From contig NC_134540.1 in NCBI RefSeq assembly GCF_050624435.1, forward strand, positions 108,157,739 to 108,221,738: 64,000 nucleotides of DNA. The letters are read 5' to 3'. A program made the position numbers and the translations under genes. This document shows, one piece after another, positions 11,595 to 23,850 of the stretch (position 1 is its first letter; each line of letters opens with the position of its first letter). This stretch comes from Tenrec ecaudatus (lineage: Eukaryota; Chordata; Mammalia; Afrosoricida; Tenrecidae). Under the pieces are notes generated by a model. That model saw only the letters and a list, made by a program, of their open reading frames with translations, was not told the origin of the DNA and ran no database searches.

Positions 11595-11805
11595 AAGTAT
11601 TCAAATTCAATGGTTCAAAGTCAATGGTTCAAACCCACTAGCTAATTCAATTCAAAGTCAATGGTTCAAACCCACTAGCTGCTCTGGGGAAGCAAGTTGA
11701 TACTGCCTGCTCCTATAAAGATTTACAGTTTCAGAATCCCTATATAAGAGTATATGATAAGTTAGAAACAACTCAATGGCAGTAGGTTTACATTTTGTTT
11801 TGTTG
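11595..11805 (+). mobile_element. AfroSINE fragment with a local tandem duplication
   Basis: The sequence resembles the AfroSINE body (GGTTCAAACCCACTAGCTGC, then CTGCCTGCTCCTATAAAGA, ATTTACAGTTTCAG, and a CAATGGCAGTAGGTTTA tail). The tRNA-related head is poor. A segment of about 27 bp containing AGTCAATGGTTCAAACCC occurs twice, at about 11617-11643 and 11656-11682, with a further partial copy upstream. Confidence 0.6.
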
Positions 11806-11821
11806 TTGTTCTAATATGAAC

Positions 11822-12025
11822 TGAAAGAGCCCAGGTGGTATAGTTGGTTACGTCGGATAATAACCAAAAGGTTGGTGGTTTGAACCTACCATTCACTGAG
11901 CAAGAGGAGAATCTGACTGTCTGCTTCTGTAAAGATTTGTTGTGTCAGTAACCGTATGGAACAGTTTCGCTCTATCCCATAAGGTACCCCGAGTCAGAAT
12001 GAACTCATTAGCAGTGAGTAGCAAT
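11822..12025 (+). mobile_element. AfroSINE, nearly complete
   Basis: This copy starts GAGCCCAGGTGGTATAGTTG. It continues through AACCAAAAGGTTGGTGGTTT (the tRNA-like A/B-box head), CTGTCTGCTTCTGTAAAGA and GGAACAGTTTCGCTCT, and ends in AGTCAGAATGAACTC. Its RNA was probably made by RNA polymerase III and moved by RTE enzymes. It is diverged, so it inserted long ago. It is good evidence for an afrotherian genome. Confidence 0.8.
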
Positions 12026-12034
12026 AAGAATGAG

Positions 12035-12195
12035 AAGTCCTTGGGTGGCATAATTAATAGCCTTGGCTGCTAAACCAAAGGTTAGAGGTTCAAGTTCATT
12101 CAGAGGTACCTGAGAAGAAAGGCTTAATGATCTACTTACAAAACAAAAAACCCAGCCATGAGTCAGAGTCCACTGCATAGCAACATTTAATCGCT
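12035..12195 (+). mobile_element. AfroSINE, decayed second copy in tandem
   Basis: The sequence AGTCCTTGGGTGGCATAATT, then CTGCTAAACCAAAGGTTAGA, then ATGAGTCAGAGTCCACTGC follows the AfroSINE plan with an internal deletion. It lies directly downstream of the previous AfroSINE in the same orientation. Confidence 0.65.
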
Positions 12196-12815
12196 GAAAA
12201 CTGAAGCCCTATGGTCTGGCTAGATGATACACCTTTCCCATGAGCAGAAACTAGTTGCGTGAACCACAAGAATATCAGATGCCTTGTGTCCTCACCCCCA
12301 TCTAGTATAAAGCGGTTGCTCAGTCATTACTAAATGATTCTCAGAACAAGCAAACATTAGAAAATATAAATGGACTTCTCAGATATTGTTTTTGCCTCAC
12401 CAATCAATCGCCTTGAATTGAATCATTGTTTTTTTAATTTTATTTAAAAAAACAGATTCTTTGAAACAAAATCTGATTTGTAATTCACCTCCAACCTGGA
12501 CCTCCCAGTATATAAAATGATTCTGTTGGGTTCCATTTCACGTATAATGGGAAAGCCCTAACACCATCCACTGCCACTCTCCCCTGCAGTGAGCTTAAGC
12601 ACTCATTCGACTTTTCTCCCAGATAGGCATTCTTCGCTTCTGTCAAACCTAGGCCAAGGCATTCTCTTCCATATATATCCATGGAGACTTCTTTCTGACC
12701 ATCTCAGTCATAGTGTCCATGCCCTTTTCTGAAATTCCAGAAGTTCAGTCATCTGTCTGCACTGCTCTTTGGTGCATAATGAATTCGTGTCCATGAACAA
12801 CTCACATTCCCTGAG
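12196..12815. other. Unassigned sequence
   Basis: No gene or clearly named repeat. Confidence 0.4.
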
Positions 12816-12990
12816 GTTTACGAACAACCATGCCATTTAATCCTCAAAGCCATTCTATAAGATATATACTGGCCTTACTTTCATTCCACTGGTGAAGAAA
12901 CAGACAATAAGAGATGTAAGAACTTTGTCAATGGCGCAGCTATTTACTAGCAGTGTTAGGATTTAAATCCAAATGTAACTACTTGTGTCT
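12816..12990 (-). mobile_element. MIR SINE, minus strand
   Basis: The segment runs from TTTAATCCTCAAAGCCATTC through CTGGTGAAGAAACAGAC and TAGGATTTAAATCC. This is the typical reversed MIR pattern of a 'cattttacagatgag' core followed by a 'gggattcgaaccc' B-box remnant. MIR is an ancient mammalian tRNA-derived SINE. Confidence 0.6.
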
Positions 12991-14174
12991 TCTTTTTTTT
13001 AATCCACTCTTGTATTGTCTTTCCAACTAGATTGTGAGCTGGAAAGTTGGAATTCTGTTCTACTTTTTTCCTTCCCCACTTCTTGGGCCAGTGCTTTGAT
13101 CCAATGAAGAGTTTACTGAGTGACTGCTTAGAGAGATTAATTGGTTCTCAAAGAATAGCCGCTCCATGTTCTTCCTCCAGACTGCCATCTGCACAATTGT
13201 TCTTATGCATGTTTCTCATTGTTGCGGCCACTGTATGAATCCATCTTATCAAGGGCTTTCCTCTAGTTCGTTCAGGGCCCTTATGTTGCTTTCTTCTTCA
13301 AAGAGTCCAGCTTCTCAGATTATGGGCTCCACATGCAGGCTGAATAAGAATGGGAAAAGGATGCACACCTGGCGTGCAACTTTTCTGATATATTTAATAT
13401 ATATATTTAATTGATATATTTAAACAGATCCCTCATGAGCAAAATTAAGTGTTTAGGAATTCCCATTTTTCACAATGCCATGCATAATTTGTTCTTCTCC
13501 ACACAGTTGAATACCTTTGCATAGTCAATAAAACACAACTAAACATCTTGCTGGTATTCTCTGCTCTCTGCAATGATCCATCTGACTCTAGCATTGATAC
13601 ACACCCCTAGGTGCATGTTTTTCTTTGAATCTGGCTTGAATTTCCTATGTATGTATTGTTGCAACCATTTAAAATTAACTTCAGCAACTCTTCACTTGCA
13701 ATTGATATTAATAGAATTTTCAATAATTTTCATAATTTGATGTGTCACCTTTCTTTGGAATGGGCACAAATATGGTTCTCTTCCAGTCAATTGGCAAATA
13801 GATGTGTTCCAAATTTCTTGGCATAAACCAGTGAGACTTCCAGTGCTGCATCCGTTTGGTCAAACATTTCAATTGGTATTCTATCAATTCCTAGAGCCTT
13901 TTTTTGCCAATGACCTAGTAAAGCTTGGGTGTCTTCTTTCAATTCCATTTTTTTGAAATCATATTCTGTCTACTGGTATCATTCAACCACAAACAATCCT
14001 TTTTGATAGAGTGACACTATACTTATTCCATCTTCTTTTTATGTCTCCCCTTGTTCAATATTTTTGCCTAACAAATCCTTCAATATTGCAACTAGAGGCT
14101 TGAGTTTCTTCTTCATGTCTTTTAGCTCAAGAAATGTCCAGTTTCTTCCCTTTTGATTTTGGAGCTTCAAGGAG

Positions 14175-14176
<2 letters not shown>

Positions 14177-14236
<60 letters not shown>
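14177..14236. repeat. (TA)n microsatellite
   Basis: About 60 bp of pure TA dinucleotide inside the RTE copy, next to the LTR-like insertion. Likely length-polymorphic. Confidence 0.95.
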
Positions 14237-14237
<1 letters not shown>

Positions 14238-14257
14238 CATTATAATATTGTAATTGC

Positions 14258-14781
14258 TGTGGCAGTTTCATAATCTACTGTCAACTTGATTGAAGGGGTG
14301 GAGTCTAACCTTTCAATCAGGTCATAGCCAATGAGGCCTTTATGTGGTCATGGCTTTCTCCTGAAGATTCTGGGAACTCCTGTCTTCCTCCCCGGAGATG
14401 GGATGCACACTCTTCCTGTAAGACATTCCTGTTGACAAGCCACATGGAGCTACACTGATGGAACCAGAGCCCTGGAGCTGGAGGAGCTATGTGGAGATCC
14501 ATGCCAGTGCTGAGATGTTTCTACTGCTACTGGATCTACAAAACTTTTTGGCCACTGGCCGGTGATCTTCAGGCATTCAATGTTATTGCATGTGCTGCCA
14601 GTGTTTGAAGAGGAATTTATTTATAGACTGGTATCAGACATATGGGCTAATATCAGACTTATAGACTTGATCTGGACTGGGAAATGTTCTCCATATGTGA
14701 TTGCTCTTTTATATAAAGCTCTTTCTTATACACATATGAGTGTCTATGAATTTGTTTCTCTAGTCTACCCAGACTGACATA
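14258..14781 (+). mobile_element. LTR-like repeat nested in RTE (about 524 bp)
   Basis: It begins TGTGGCAGTTTCATAATC, carries TTTCAATCAGGTCATAGCC and a TTTATATAAAGCTCTTTC segment, and ends CTAGTCTACCCAGACTGACATA (CACA consensus). RTE sequence continues on both sides, so this is a later insertion. No clear 5-bp duplication survives. Confidence 0.6.
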
Positions 14782-15329
14782 TTATACTATCAGGAATGGG
14801 GTGATAAGACACACTTTGTCTTATCTGGCACCCCATTGAAATCATCTGTTGAATCTTTCACTTCATTATTTCTTCGATTTGCTTTAGTATTTTAGGGTGA
14901 AGAGCAAGTTTCAGAGTCTCTTTTGACATGTATTTGTTCTTTTCTTTCTCTCCTGTCTTTTAAATGTCCTAGTGGCTCCTTTATGGATATCCTTGATATT
15001 ATCACACAACTTGTCTAGTCTTTGGTCATTGCTGTTCAATATGTCAAATTTTTTCTGGAAGTAATCTCTAAATTGAAAACAACGTGTTTTTAATCCTTTT
15101 AATTACTCTCCTAAGATATAAATCATATGGATAGTTGTTTACTCTACAGCTTTAACCCATTTCCCTGCCTTTAAAAGAAAATTAAATTACTAGAAATACA
15201 AAATCAAGTAGTCTGAATGCAACTTGTTTGTATAGTGAGAGGAAAAACAAACAAATTCAATAGCAAATGGCACTATAAATGAAATAAAAGACAAAAGAGT
15301 TAAACAAATTACTAGAAAAATTTACAATT

Positions 15330-15800
15330 TATGTCACAACAGGCTAATGTCCCTAATATATAAAAAGCTCCTACTCTACAATGACCCAGGTCTAACATAC
15401 AAACCTGGCTAGACTGCAAAACACACTTTGGTACAAATAAGAGCTCTTGACACATGCAATTCAGGAGAGATAAACCCCTCAGGAACAGTAATGGCAGCAG
15501 CGATATCATGAGGGTGGGGGATGGACAGGGAGGGGGAATGGTGAGAAAGAGGGAACCCATCACAAGATTGGATATATCCCCCCCTCAAGGGAACAAATAG
15601 CAGAAATGTGGGTGAAGGGAGACAATGGACAATATAAGATATGAAATAACAATATATAATTGATCAAGGATACAAGAGGATGGGAAGAGGAAAAAGAGGA
15701 GCTTATACCAAGTAGAAAATGTTTTGGAAATGATGACGGCAACTTATATACAAATATGGAATGTTATAAGAGCTGTAAGTGCCCCCAGTAAAATAATTTT
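15330..15800 (+). mobile_element. 5'-truncated L1 3' end, plus strand
   Basis: From about 15385 the sequence aligns with the end of the young L1 3' UTR. Landmarks are CAGGAGAGATAAACCCCTC, GGTGAAGGGAGACAATGG, AAAATGTTTTGGAAATGATG and the final CCCCCAGTAAAATAATTTTT tail. The preceding GGCTAATGTCCCTAATATAT resembles older L1 ORF2 sequence and may belong to a separate old fragment. TSD not identified. Confidence 0.7.
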
Positions 15801-15849
15801 TTTTAAAAAAGCTCTACCTATTAAGGGGAAAAATTCTAGCAATTCAATG

Positions 15850-16855
15850 TAAGAGTGTGTAAAATAGATGAACAAGTAGCTAACAGAAAAGAAAAGAAAA
15901 ATGGCCCTTTAAAATATCAAAAGATGCTAAATCATATTCAGATAACAAAGATGAAAGAATTAATTCCATATTGGAGCAGGATGGGGAAGCAAATATTGCT
16001 GATGATAATGAAAATACATCTGCCCTTACGGAGGACAATTGAGCCATATATTGTAAAATTTCAAATTATTTCCTATTTAACCTAGCAATTCTAAGAATTT
16101 ATCATGTTCATGGGGAGGCTTCAAAACATCATGTAAAAGTAGAATGAAAATAGTGGACTTTTCCTGCAATCTTTTGGAAGCTCACTTGTCTATTATTTTA
16201 CATATATAAAATTACATATGTACAGTTACTTAGAATATTGTGATAGCAAGAATTATTTTTTAAACCCAAATATTAGTCAACGGGGATTAGTTAGGTGAAT
16301 TTTTTTGTATAGCACTACCATTTTTCATCTAAAATCCTAGGGTTAAATGTACATTGCCTGTCAGAATTGTTTTTAATTTACAAAAATGATATGGTGCATA
16401 GACCATACATCATGTAACATTCCACAGGGCTCTGGGACAGTCCTTAATAATAAAATCCATGAATTTTTCTACATAAAACTATGGATATTGCTATAAATTA
16501 TGAATAGCACTATAAATTGATTCAAGTCAGTTCAAATCCTCTTTTACCATTAAATGAGTTTTCTATAAGCTTAGAACTACTTTGGGTTTTAAGGCGACCT
16601 CTTAATTTTAGAAAGTATAGTTAGAGAAGTGTAGGCATGCAGAACTGTACAATAAGAATATCATACAATTATAAGTATGAAGGAATTTTAAGGACATTTA
16701 AGGACTGAACAATATCCAAGACATACTGTTAGGTTAAAGGAAAAAATATGTGTGGTTGCTGCTATCTGATCCCTCTTATATAAATTGTCTAGAATAGGCA
16801 AAGGTAGAGAGACCACATTTTTTTAGTGATTACAGGGGAAGGGAGAAAAAGAAGG
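15850..16855 (+). mobile_element. Old L1 (L1M-like) 3' portion, plus strand
   Basis: Scattered matches to the ORF2/3' UTR boundary of old mammalian L1s are visible. AACCTAGCAATTCTAAGAAT parallels 'ccagcaattccactcctggg'. Near 16785 TATATAAATTGTCTAGAATAGG and the AGTGATTACAGGGGAAGGG stretch parallel the usual L1M end. It is highly diverged and has no useful frame. Confidence 0.5.
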
Positions 16856-16859
16856 CGCT

Positions 16860-18700
16860 AGGTTTTGGTTTCTGTTATTCTTATTGCAAAGTGTCCACAA
16901 GGCCTGCCCCACTCATAGCAACCGTATGTGCTAAGGAACGCAATCCTGCCCATCCTCACAACCATTGTTAGGTTTGAGTACAACGTTGTAGCCACGATGT
17001 CAATAAATCCCATTGAAGGTCTCCCTCCCTTCCCCTGACCCTCTACGTTATCTAGTGCAATGTCTTTATTCATGGACTGTTCTCTCCTGACAACCTGTCC
17101 AAAACACCTGGGATGAAATCTCTCCATCCCGACATCATTCTGCCTGTACTTCCACCAGGACACAAGCACCACGAGACAGATGCACCCCTGCCTCTCCAGT
17201 CTCCCTTCCAGCTTTCACATGGAGATGAAAAGACTGAACAGACCACAAGCTGGGGCGCCTTAGGCTTCAAATGGCATTCTTGTCTCTCAACACTTTAAAA
17301 AGAGGGTGGACAGTAGAGTTGTCCGATGCAAAACATCCCTTGATTTTGTGGCTACCGCCTCTATGAGCACTGATTAAAGAGACAAATAAAATGAAATCCT
17401 TGGCAACTTCCATCTTTCTCTGATGATCCCAAGCTTGTGTGAGGATTTTAGCTTGTTGTAACATTGAGTTACAAACCATACTTTGGTATTCATTAGTGAA
17501 TTCTTCAAGGCCTCTTGGCAGTCAGCGAGCAAGGGTGTTCCATTTACATACTATAGGTTGCTAATGGGCCTTCATGTCATCTAGCTTATTTTCTAACCAT
17601 ACAGATTGAATAAGTATAAGTGTGAGCATAATAAACCTGACAGACAGGATTTCCTGTTTTTACACCATGTAGTAATCCATTGTTCTCAAAGTATTACTTC
17701 TTGGTCTATGTACAGGTTCAACATGAACACAATGAAGTGTTTTGGTATCCCCATTCTTCTCAATGCTATTCATAGTTTGTAATGATCCACACAATTGAAT
17801 ACCTTTGCATAGTCTATAAAACACACGTAAACATCTTTCTGATATTCTCTGCTTTCAGCAGTAAGATCCATTATTCTATGTCTTCTGGTAAATCCAGTTT
17901 GATTTTCTGCCAGCTCTCTGTTGATGTACTGCTGGAAATGATTTTTAATTATCTTCAGTAAAATTTTACTTGCATGTGATGCTGATGATATTGCTCAAGA
18001 ATTTCCACATTTTGTTGGTGCCTTTCATTGGAATGGACACACAGACGAATCTCTCCCAGGAGGTTACCCAGATAGCTGTCTTCCAAATCTCTTGGCAGAG
18101 ACGAGAGAGTGAGCCCAGTGCTGAATCCATTTGTGGAAACATTTTGATTGGCATTCTGTCAGTTCCTGGCGAATGCCTTCCATGTAACTTGGACTTCTTC
18201 TCTCCTTCCCATTGGTTCTTGATCACATGCCACCTCTTAACGTGATTGAATGGCAACCAATTATTTTAGTAGCAGTGAATCTGCGCGGGCCTTCCATGTC
18301 CTTTGGGTGCTTCATACGTCACTCAATATAGTTCCCATCAAATCCTTGAATACTGTAACTTACAGCTTGAATTTTCGGACAATTCTTTCAGCATGTTCTT
18401 CTTTTGGGGTTTTCTAATTGTTGGTCTTCACCTGTGTTATTATCATGCTTTGCTTTGTTCTCTTGGACTGCCCTTGTAAATCTTCTGTTTAGTTCTTTGA
18501 CTTCATCGCTTCTTCCATTTGTTTTAGCTGTTCTATGTTTAAGAGCAACTTTCATCATCTCTTCTGATACCTTCTGGTCTTTTCTTTATTTCTTGTCTTT
18601 TTAATGACCTTTTTCACGTATGGTGCTCTTAAAGTCACCTCATAACTCATCTGGTCTTTGGTCATGAGTCTTCAATGCACTGAGTCTGTTCTTGAGATTG
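16860..18700 (-). mobile_element. RTE LINE copy, minus strand, long but decayed
   Basis: The left end carries the reversed RTE 3' region: CCACTCATAGCAACCGTATG, then CATGGACTGTTCTCTCCTG, matched by the C-terminal frame at 16858-17172 with FHPRCFGQVVRREQSM. Reverse transcriptase sequence appears at 17966-18256 (TDRMPIKMFPQMDSALG, CQEIWKTAIW, SWERFVC). It runs to about 18700 with a TCATCTGGTCTTTGGTCATG landmark. Internal deletions and frameshifts leave no intact protein. Confidence 0.8.
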
Positions 18701-18717
18701 TTTCTGTGACCCCAGAA

Positions 18718-18970
18718 ACATTAAGGGGAAAGTACCTTGGCTGCGAACTCAAAGGATGGGTATTTGAATACACCCATGAGCACCACAGAAGAAAAGCCTG
18801 ACAATCTACTTCTTCTTATGTGATTCTAGCCACTCATTTTTCGGTTGGTAATTGAAGAAAACTATTATACCACTGCCCTTAAAACCTGCGGCCTGCAGTT
18901 CTGCTATGACACACATGAGCTTTTCATTGGTCAGAAGCAAACCAATGGCAACAGGAGGTTAGTCCTAAAC
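18718..18970 (+). mobile_element. AfroSINE, decayed
   Basis: The head region reads ACCTTGGCTGCGAACTCAAA, the middle AAGCCTGACAATCTACTTC and the tail AACCAATGGCAACAGGAGG, in AfroSINE order. An insertion or divergent spacer lies near 18830-18870. Confidence 0.5.
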
Positions 18971-19094
18971 AACAGACACTGAATTTGCATCCAAACTTCT
19001 GGAGAGATAAACTGTCTTCATTTGTCTAAGACACTCCTACATTTAACATTGCAAGTCTGTGTCCCAAGATAAGTTTGCAGTGAACAAATCAGGA

Positions 19095-19310
19095 CAATTG
19101 CTCACTGACGTGGGTTTCAGTCCCTGCTGCATCACTTGTGTAACCTTGAACAAGTTACTGAACTATTCTGTATCTCAGTTCCTCCTTGTGTACAATAGGG
19201 ACAAAGTAAGACCCATCACATAAGGTTTCAATGAAGAGTCAATGGACACCTGTGAAATACTCATAACAGTGTTTGAAACATAGTCAGAGATCTGTAAGTA
19301 TTTGTTCAAC
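19095..19310 (+). mobile_element. MIR SINE, plus strand
   Basis: The core CTTGTGTAACCTTGAACAAG, then TTACTGAACTATTCTGTATC and TCAGTTCCTCCTTGTGTAC is the MIR 'tgtgaccttgggcaagttacttaacctctctg' block. The tail AATACTCATAACAGTGTTTG follows the MIR 3' end. It is highly diverged, as expected of this ancient family. Confidence 0.75.
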
Positions 19311-20724
19311 AAAGTAAATAAAGGTAAAATTTGGTGAGCTTTATTGTCATTGTTTTTGACATGTCTGTAAAGCAAAACATTGAACACCCTTAACCTGCAA
19401 GAGTGTGTTTGTGGTGACAGAAATGCAAGAATATAAGGAATTTTCACCAAAACATTTATTAGAAGAGAATGTGGTGCAGAACCAAGGCCAGAGGTCAGCA
19501 TCCCCTTCCACCCAGCTCTGTCCTTCTAACACCCAGCCCATCCCTGCTGATGCTTGGGTTCACTTTTTGCCACGACTGATGGGCACATAGTGGGCTTGCA
19601 ATAAAAATTTAGAAAACAGGTACACAAGTCCCTCTCCCCCAGGCCCATCCAGGGCTGCTGGAAGGAATTTGTGGTTTTGCTTTCTCTTCTTCGTTTGCAA
19701 AGGAGCATGGCCAACGTTAGAGATTCCCTGATGCCATGCAAAGAAACAATGGCTGAAAAGAAAAGAGTCCTCTTCTTTGGAATAAGTGGTGCCACCTAAA
19801 TAAAGTGGTGCCTTCAACCCGTGCCACCTAAATATAGAAATGTCTGTGGTCGTCATAAATGGGTCAGACCCCGCAGGAGGCTGCCTCTGCAAAGGAGTCG
19901 ACTCAAGTGTAAGTACACACACTCAACCACTTCCCTGTCCTCGCATGGAGCTGTGTCTGCTTTCTGAGGACCCATCCTGTTAAGAAGCCTAGGTCTGCCT
20001 ATGTGCCTGTTTGCCTGCCTAGCCCCGGGCTCTACACCAGCTGAGTGCTGAGTCAGTGGTGGTGCTGAACCACATCCTTCCAGCTCTGCAGTCGAGTCCT
20101 GCACTTCGTAAGAAGCAGCATGTGTTTTCTTGGCTGAAAGATGCTTAGATGAAATACATGTTTCCATCTTACTTTGAGGAGTTTATTTCATCAACTTGAA
20201 AAGGTTCAATATTATTTGTGGTGTTTTACAAAATCACCATATTGAAGATTTTTTTTTCTCACTTACTTAGGGAAAAGAATATAGTGATAGTTAACCCCTT
20301 CCTGAAAGACCTGAAATGAAATGTATTTATAAACAGTGCTTTGTGAACCAAATAGTGTAAATGTCCGTGCCAAAAAGAAAAAAAGAAAAAGACAAGGTAG
20401 GCTTGCTCCCTGTGGATGTAAGGTCTCTGACGTCAGAGTTTTGGTGATAGCTGAACGGACCAGGTCCCACTGCCCAGCCAACTCTGGGGCCACTGACCTT
20501 CCACTGGGAGCAGCATTGGCAGCTGGGTTCTGGCAGATGCCAGAGTCACCACAGCTGACTCTAGAGACACACGCTCCTTCAGGGGAGCAGACACTGCAAT
20601 GCAAAAGCTCCACGACCCCTGGGAAGCTAGGGTGACGAGCTATGTGACTGAGTCTCTGGCCACCCTTGCCTTACTGCTTAAAACACCCCTCTGCGATAGT
20701 TTTCCCTGGGGGCAACAAAAAGAG
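19311..20724. other. Unassigned, possibly single-copy sequence
   Basis: No recognisable transposon. Overlapping open frames of 89-120 codons occur on the minus strand at 19526-20167 and 20263-20613. They show no conserved domain, signal peptide or codon pattern I recognise, and I treat them as chance. Confidence 0.4.
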
Positions 20725-20935
20725 ATCGCAGTCCTGATGGCGCCGTAGTTAAAGTAGTTGAGGATAAGCCAAATTGTTGGAGGTTCCAACTCACCAGCGG
20801 CTCCCTGGCAGAAAGACACAGCAGTCTGCTTCTGTACAGATTACAGCTATGAAAATGTAGGACAGCTCTACTCTAGCCTCTTGAGTTGCTATAAATCAGA
20901 ATTCTCTTCAGAGCTATGAAGTTTTGTTGCTGTTG
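20725..20935 (+). mobile_element. AfroSINE, nearly complete
   Basis: The order is CAGTCCTGATGGCGCCGTAG, then CCAAATTGTTGGAGGTTCC, CTCACCAGCGGCTCC, CAGTCTGCTTCTGTACAGA, TAGGACAGCTCTACTC and the GAGTTGCTATAAATCAGAA tail. Head, body and tail follow the AfroSINE plan. Confidence 0.8.
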
Positions 20936-21033
20936 TTTGCTATTGCGTTTTTAAAAGCTAGAGTTGTGAACCGATCTTCTCTTTAAAATATATCTCAGCA
21001 GATTTAGGTAGAACTGGATGGCCACCTACTGTA

Positions 21034-21130
21034 AATCCAAATCAATTGGCCATTGAGTCAACTGCAGCTCATTGGGAACCCACGTGTGTCCAAGCAGAAC
21101 TGTGCTGCATAGGCTATTCAATGACTGCTT
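21034..21130 (-). mobile_element. AfroSINE 3' fragment, minus strand
   Basis: CCAAATCAATTGGCCATTGA, then GTCAACTGCAGCTCATTG, then AGCAGAACTGTGCTGCATAG matches the reversed AfroSINE tail and body. Confidence 0.6.
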
Positions 21131-22729
21131 TCAGAACATACAGTCTCAAGAGGTTTCTTAAGAGGTCCACTCTCATTTGCTCTTATCAACTCATAAAGAG
21201 TTCGCTCCTGTTCCTCTGTTCTTGGTTTCTTTGTTCACTGACACTCATGCATTTGTGCCATTTTCTCCCACAGCTCTTTCTGCATGAACTCACACTTCCA
21301 ACCTCTCTGCCGACAGTTGAGCATATTCACCGTAGGAATCACCCAGCTTAACAATTTTAAAATGCATGTGTTCTGCTTCCACGAATGCACCTGAATAGCT
21401 AGTTAAAATCCTGCTATAAATTCCAATTTGCAGACTTCTTAGAGCTCTCCACTGGAGTACGGAAGTTTGGGAAGATACTTGGCCTGCTTCCTCAACCCAA
21501 CACATGGCCCAGAAAACCACCTATTCCTTTTTCTGGTTCTGTCCATTACCACACAGGCTTCAGGTGGAGACGTCCCGGCCCTCACTTCCAAGCTCCCCCA
21601 CACTGTCTTCCTCACGGTCACAGCAGATTGCACAGCTCTTGGAAGTGGGCTTAGGTTGTTTGGGTAGCAATCCAGGTTGCTGAGCACCCAAGTGTGGCCT
21701 GAAAGAGGTTGTGAGAGGGCACAAGGAGGAGAGTCGGAGTAACTGGCAGAGGGAAGGAATGGTGGATCCTGAATCAAGGTTCCCGAATTGCTTCATAAGA
21801 GCTGAGTTTTATTTCTGAGAACAAAGAGGCGGTGAAGAGCAGAACAAAAGAGTAAAATAAAACCATATCCATGATGCTCCACTCGGGATGTGAGTGAAGA
21901 AAACAAGCGTTTCATTTTAAAAAGATGCTTCCGAGAGTGTAGAATAGGACTCATCGTTTGGGGGATACTGAGCTTCTGTATGGGTGATGGGAACATTTGG
22001 AAATGGATAATTGGTGGAACACCATGATGAGCATAATTAATATCGGCGACTTGTACATTTGAAGAATGTTGACATAGCCTAATTTTGTTACATATTTACA
22101 GGAGACATGTAAAAAGTTCAAGGAGGGGGGAATCCCATTATATTTTAATTCCATATATGTGTGTGGGTATGATGAATCAGGGTCAATTCTTTGGAATTTG
22201 TCATGGGCTGAAAACAGTAGATCAATATATTTTTTTAGTCTCTTCCTGTCTGAAATGCAATCTCCAAGAAAAGCCAGACATTAAAGTAACCACAAGGAAC
22301 TTAGAAACATGTTCTTCGTCACTCTAGGACTTTGAAGAGCCTTTATCTGTAAACGTAGTGGGGAGGGTGGCATCTTAATGAAGCAACTTTTCAAAGACCT
22401 AATGGGTTTCAGATTTTTGCAAGCCCTTTCTATAAAACCAAACCAGAGATGATTTTTAAACAATTAAGCACATGTGGGAGAAAACAGTATAAATTTCCTG
22501 AGTTTCAGTGAGAGAAAGAAGTCAAGTACAGAGGAAGGAAAGAGAAATTTTTATGTGTTGTTAATAGTAAATGAAGCCCCCACTCCACATGATAGAGAAG
22601 GCTGATCTCATGAGCAACCTCTTAAGATTGTTTATTATGAGATAAATATTATACTTATGGGGCACTTTTGTTCCAAGAAGTTCAAATTCTCACACACACC
22701 CTTCTTCCCCACCCCAAGCCCCATTAAAT
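21131..22729. other. Unassigned, possibly single-copy sequence
   Basis: No clear transposon or gene. Short open frames here are not protein-like. Confidence 0.4.
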
Positions 22730-22894
22730 TATGTTTGTATTCTACAAGGCACTAAGAACCAGTCCATACTCCTTCACCCATCAGGAGAATCACAAAAAGC
22801 CATTCCCCTCTCTTCTCTTCCCTGATCCTTTCTCCAAATGTGTGGTATCAAAACAATACAACAAAACCACAACATCTCTTCTTTGGCCATTTCC

Positions 22895-22972
22895 AATCCA
22901 TTTGGTTCATTTGTGCCCAGGGGTGCCATCAGTGGAAGTGACTTGACAGTACCTGCCAACAACACCCCTGGC
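22895..22972 (+). mobile_element. RTE/AfroSINE 3' tail fragment
   Basis: AGGGGTGCCATCAGTGGAAG, then TGACTTGACAGTACCTGCC, then AACAACACC parallels the shared RTE 3' end (gggtcgctatgagtcggaa, then gactcgacggcacctaac). Only the tail is present. Confidence 0.5.
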
Positions 22973-23527
22973 TGTCAGTACCACAATGGGGCTCTCATGC
23001 TAACTCAGCCAGGGGTACTGGTTCCCCCTCTCTCATTTCACTCATCATGGGCTAGGTTGGGGGTATCAATCCCCTCTCTCGCCCGTCCCTATTCATTGGG
23101 ACTAGGTCAGAACTACGGGTTCTCTCTCTCTCTTTCATATCTGACACCTAAGAAATAGTTGCCTCTTCTCTCAGCCCCTGACAATTGAGTTCTTTTTGTA
23201 GTATGCTTACCTCTAAATCCCTGTTTACTGCTCTATGTATCTCAATGTTATAGCGATCCGTCCCAGCCTATCTTATATTGCAGGTGTGGATAGTGTTCTG
23301 TAAAAAAATGACTCACATACTTTAGGGGAAAAGTTATCTTTAATTTTACAGACAAACAGAAAGCTGAGGTCTAAGAAGGACCTCAGCAGAGAGTTCCCAT
23401 GTTTTTATGTCCTTCCTGAGGACACACTCTTCACTCACTCTGATCTAGAATTTCCAGTGAGCTTTCATTTTTTTCCCAAGGTCTTTATTAGCCTCGTAAA
23501 TTGTGAGGATCATGAGCAGGTCCAGAT
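22973..23527. other. Unassigned sequence
   Basis: No gene or named repeat. It contains a short CT-rich run near 23120-23136. Confidence 0.4.
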
Positions 23528-23605
23528 GGTAGTTCGTTCGGTTGTATGTAGGTTCTTTATATGTTAGAACTGACTTAATGGCACCTAATACCAGCACCAG
23601 CATGA
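23528..23605 (+). mobile_element. RTE 3' tail fragment, plus strand
   Basis: AGTTCGTTCGGTTGTATGTA, then GAACTGACTTAATGGCACC, then TAATACCAGCACC matches the RTE terminus (gtttcgttctgttgtgcata ... cgactcgacggcacctaac). Confidence 0.65.
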
Positions 23606-23850
23606 GGCCGTGATAGACTTCATCATGAGTAATGATGAGCCTTCTGAGTTACTCGGTCAGTCTAAGAGGGTTTCCAGAAGTTACCTCTTACTCTGAGTAT
23701 TTCCTACTCATTTCCAATAACTGGGAACCAAGGGTCAAATTGTTTACTGCCAAAGGGTTCCACATCTCACAATATTCACACTCTTCATGTTGTATATGCT
23801 CAGGACAGATCACTGTGAAAATGAGACATAGCAGTCAGAATTAGGGTATA

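Larger units (their letters stand above)
13205..15085 (-). mobile_element. RTE LINE copy, minus strand, with nested LTR-like repeat
   Basis: Reversed RTE reverse transcriptase sequence is legible from 13205, for example TCCACACAGTTGAATACC, CATAGTCAATAAAACACAAC and GGTTCTCTTCCAGTCAATTG. It continues to a TA microsatellite at 14177-14236. After the LTR-like insertion at 14258-14781 the RTE resumes (AGAGCAAGTTTCAGAGTC, then GTCTAGTCTTTGGTCATTG) to about 15085. Part of the C-terminal half is deleted near 13390-13420, where AT-rich sequence replaces it. There is no intact frame. Confidence 0.75.

Noticed and set aside
19526..20613. Several overlapping frames of about 90-120 codons
   Set aside because: They overlap one another in different frames and have no recognisable motifs, signal peptide or splice context.
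22918..22975. Perfect 8-bp inverted pair CAGGGGTG / CACCCCTG about 50 bp apart, resembling a tiny hAT element
   Set aside because: The sequence between them matches the RTE/AfroSINE 3' tail, which explains it better.
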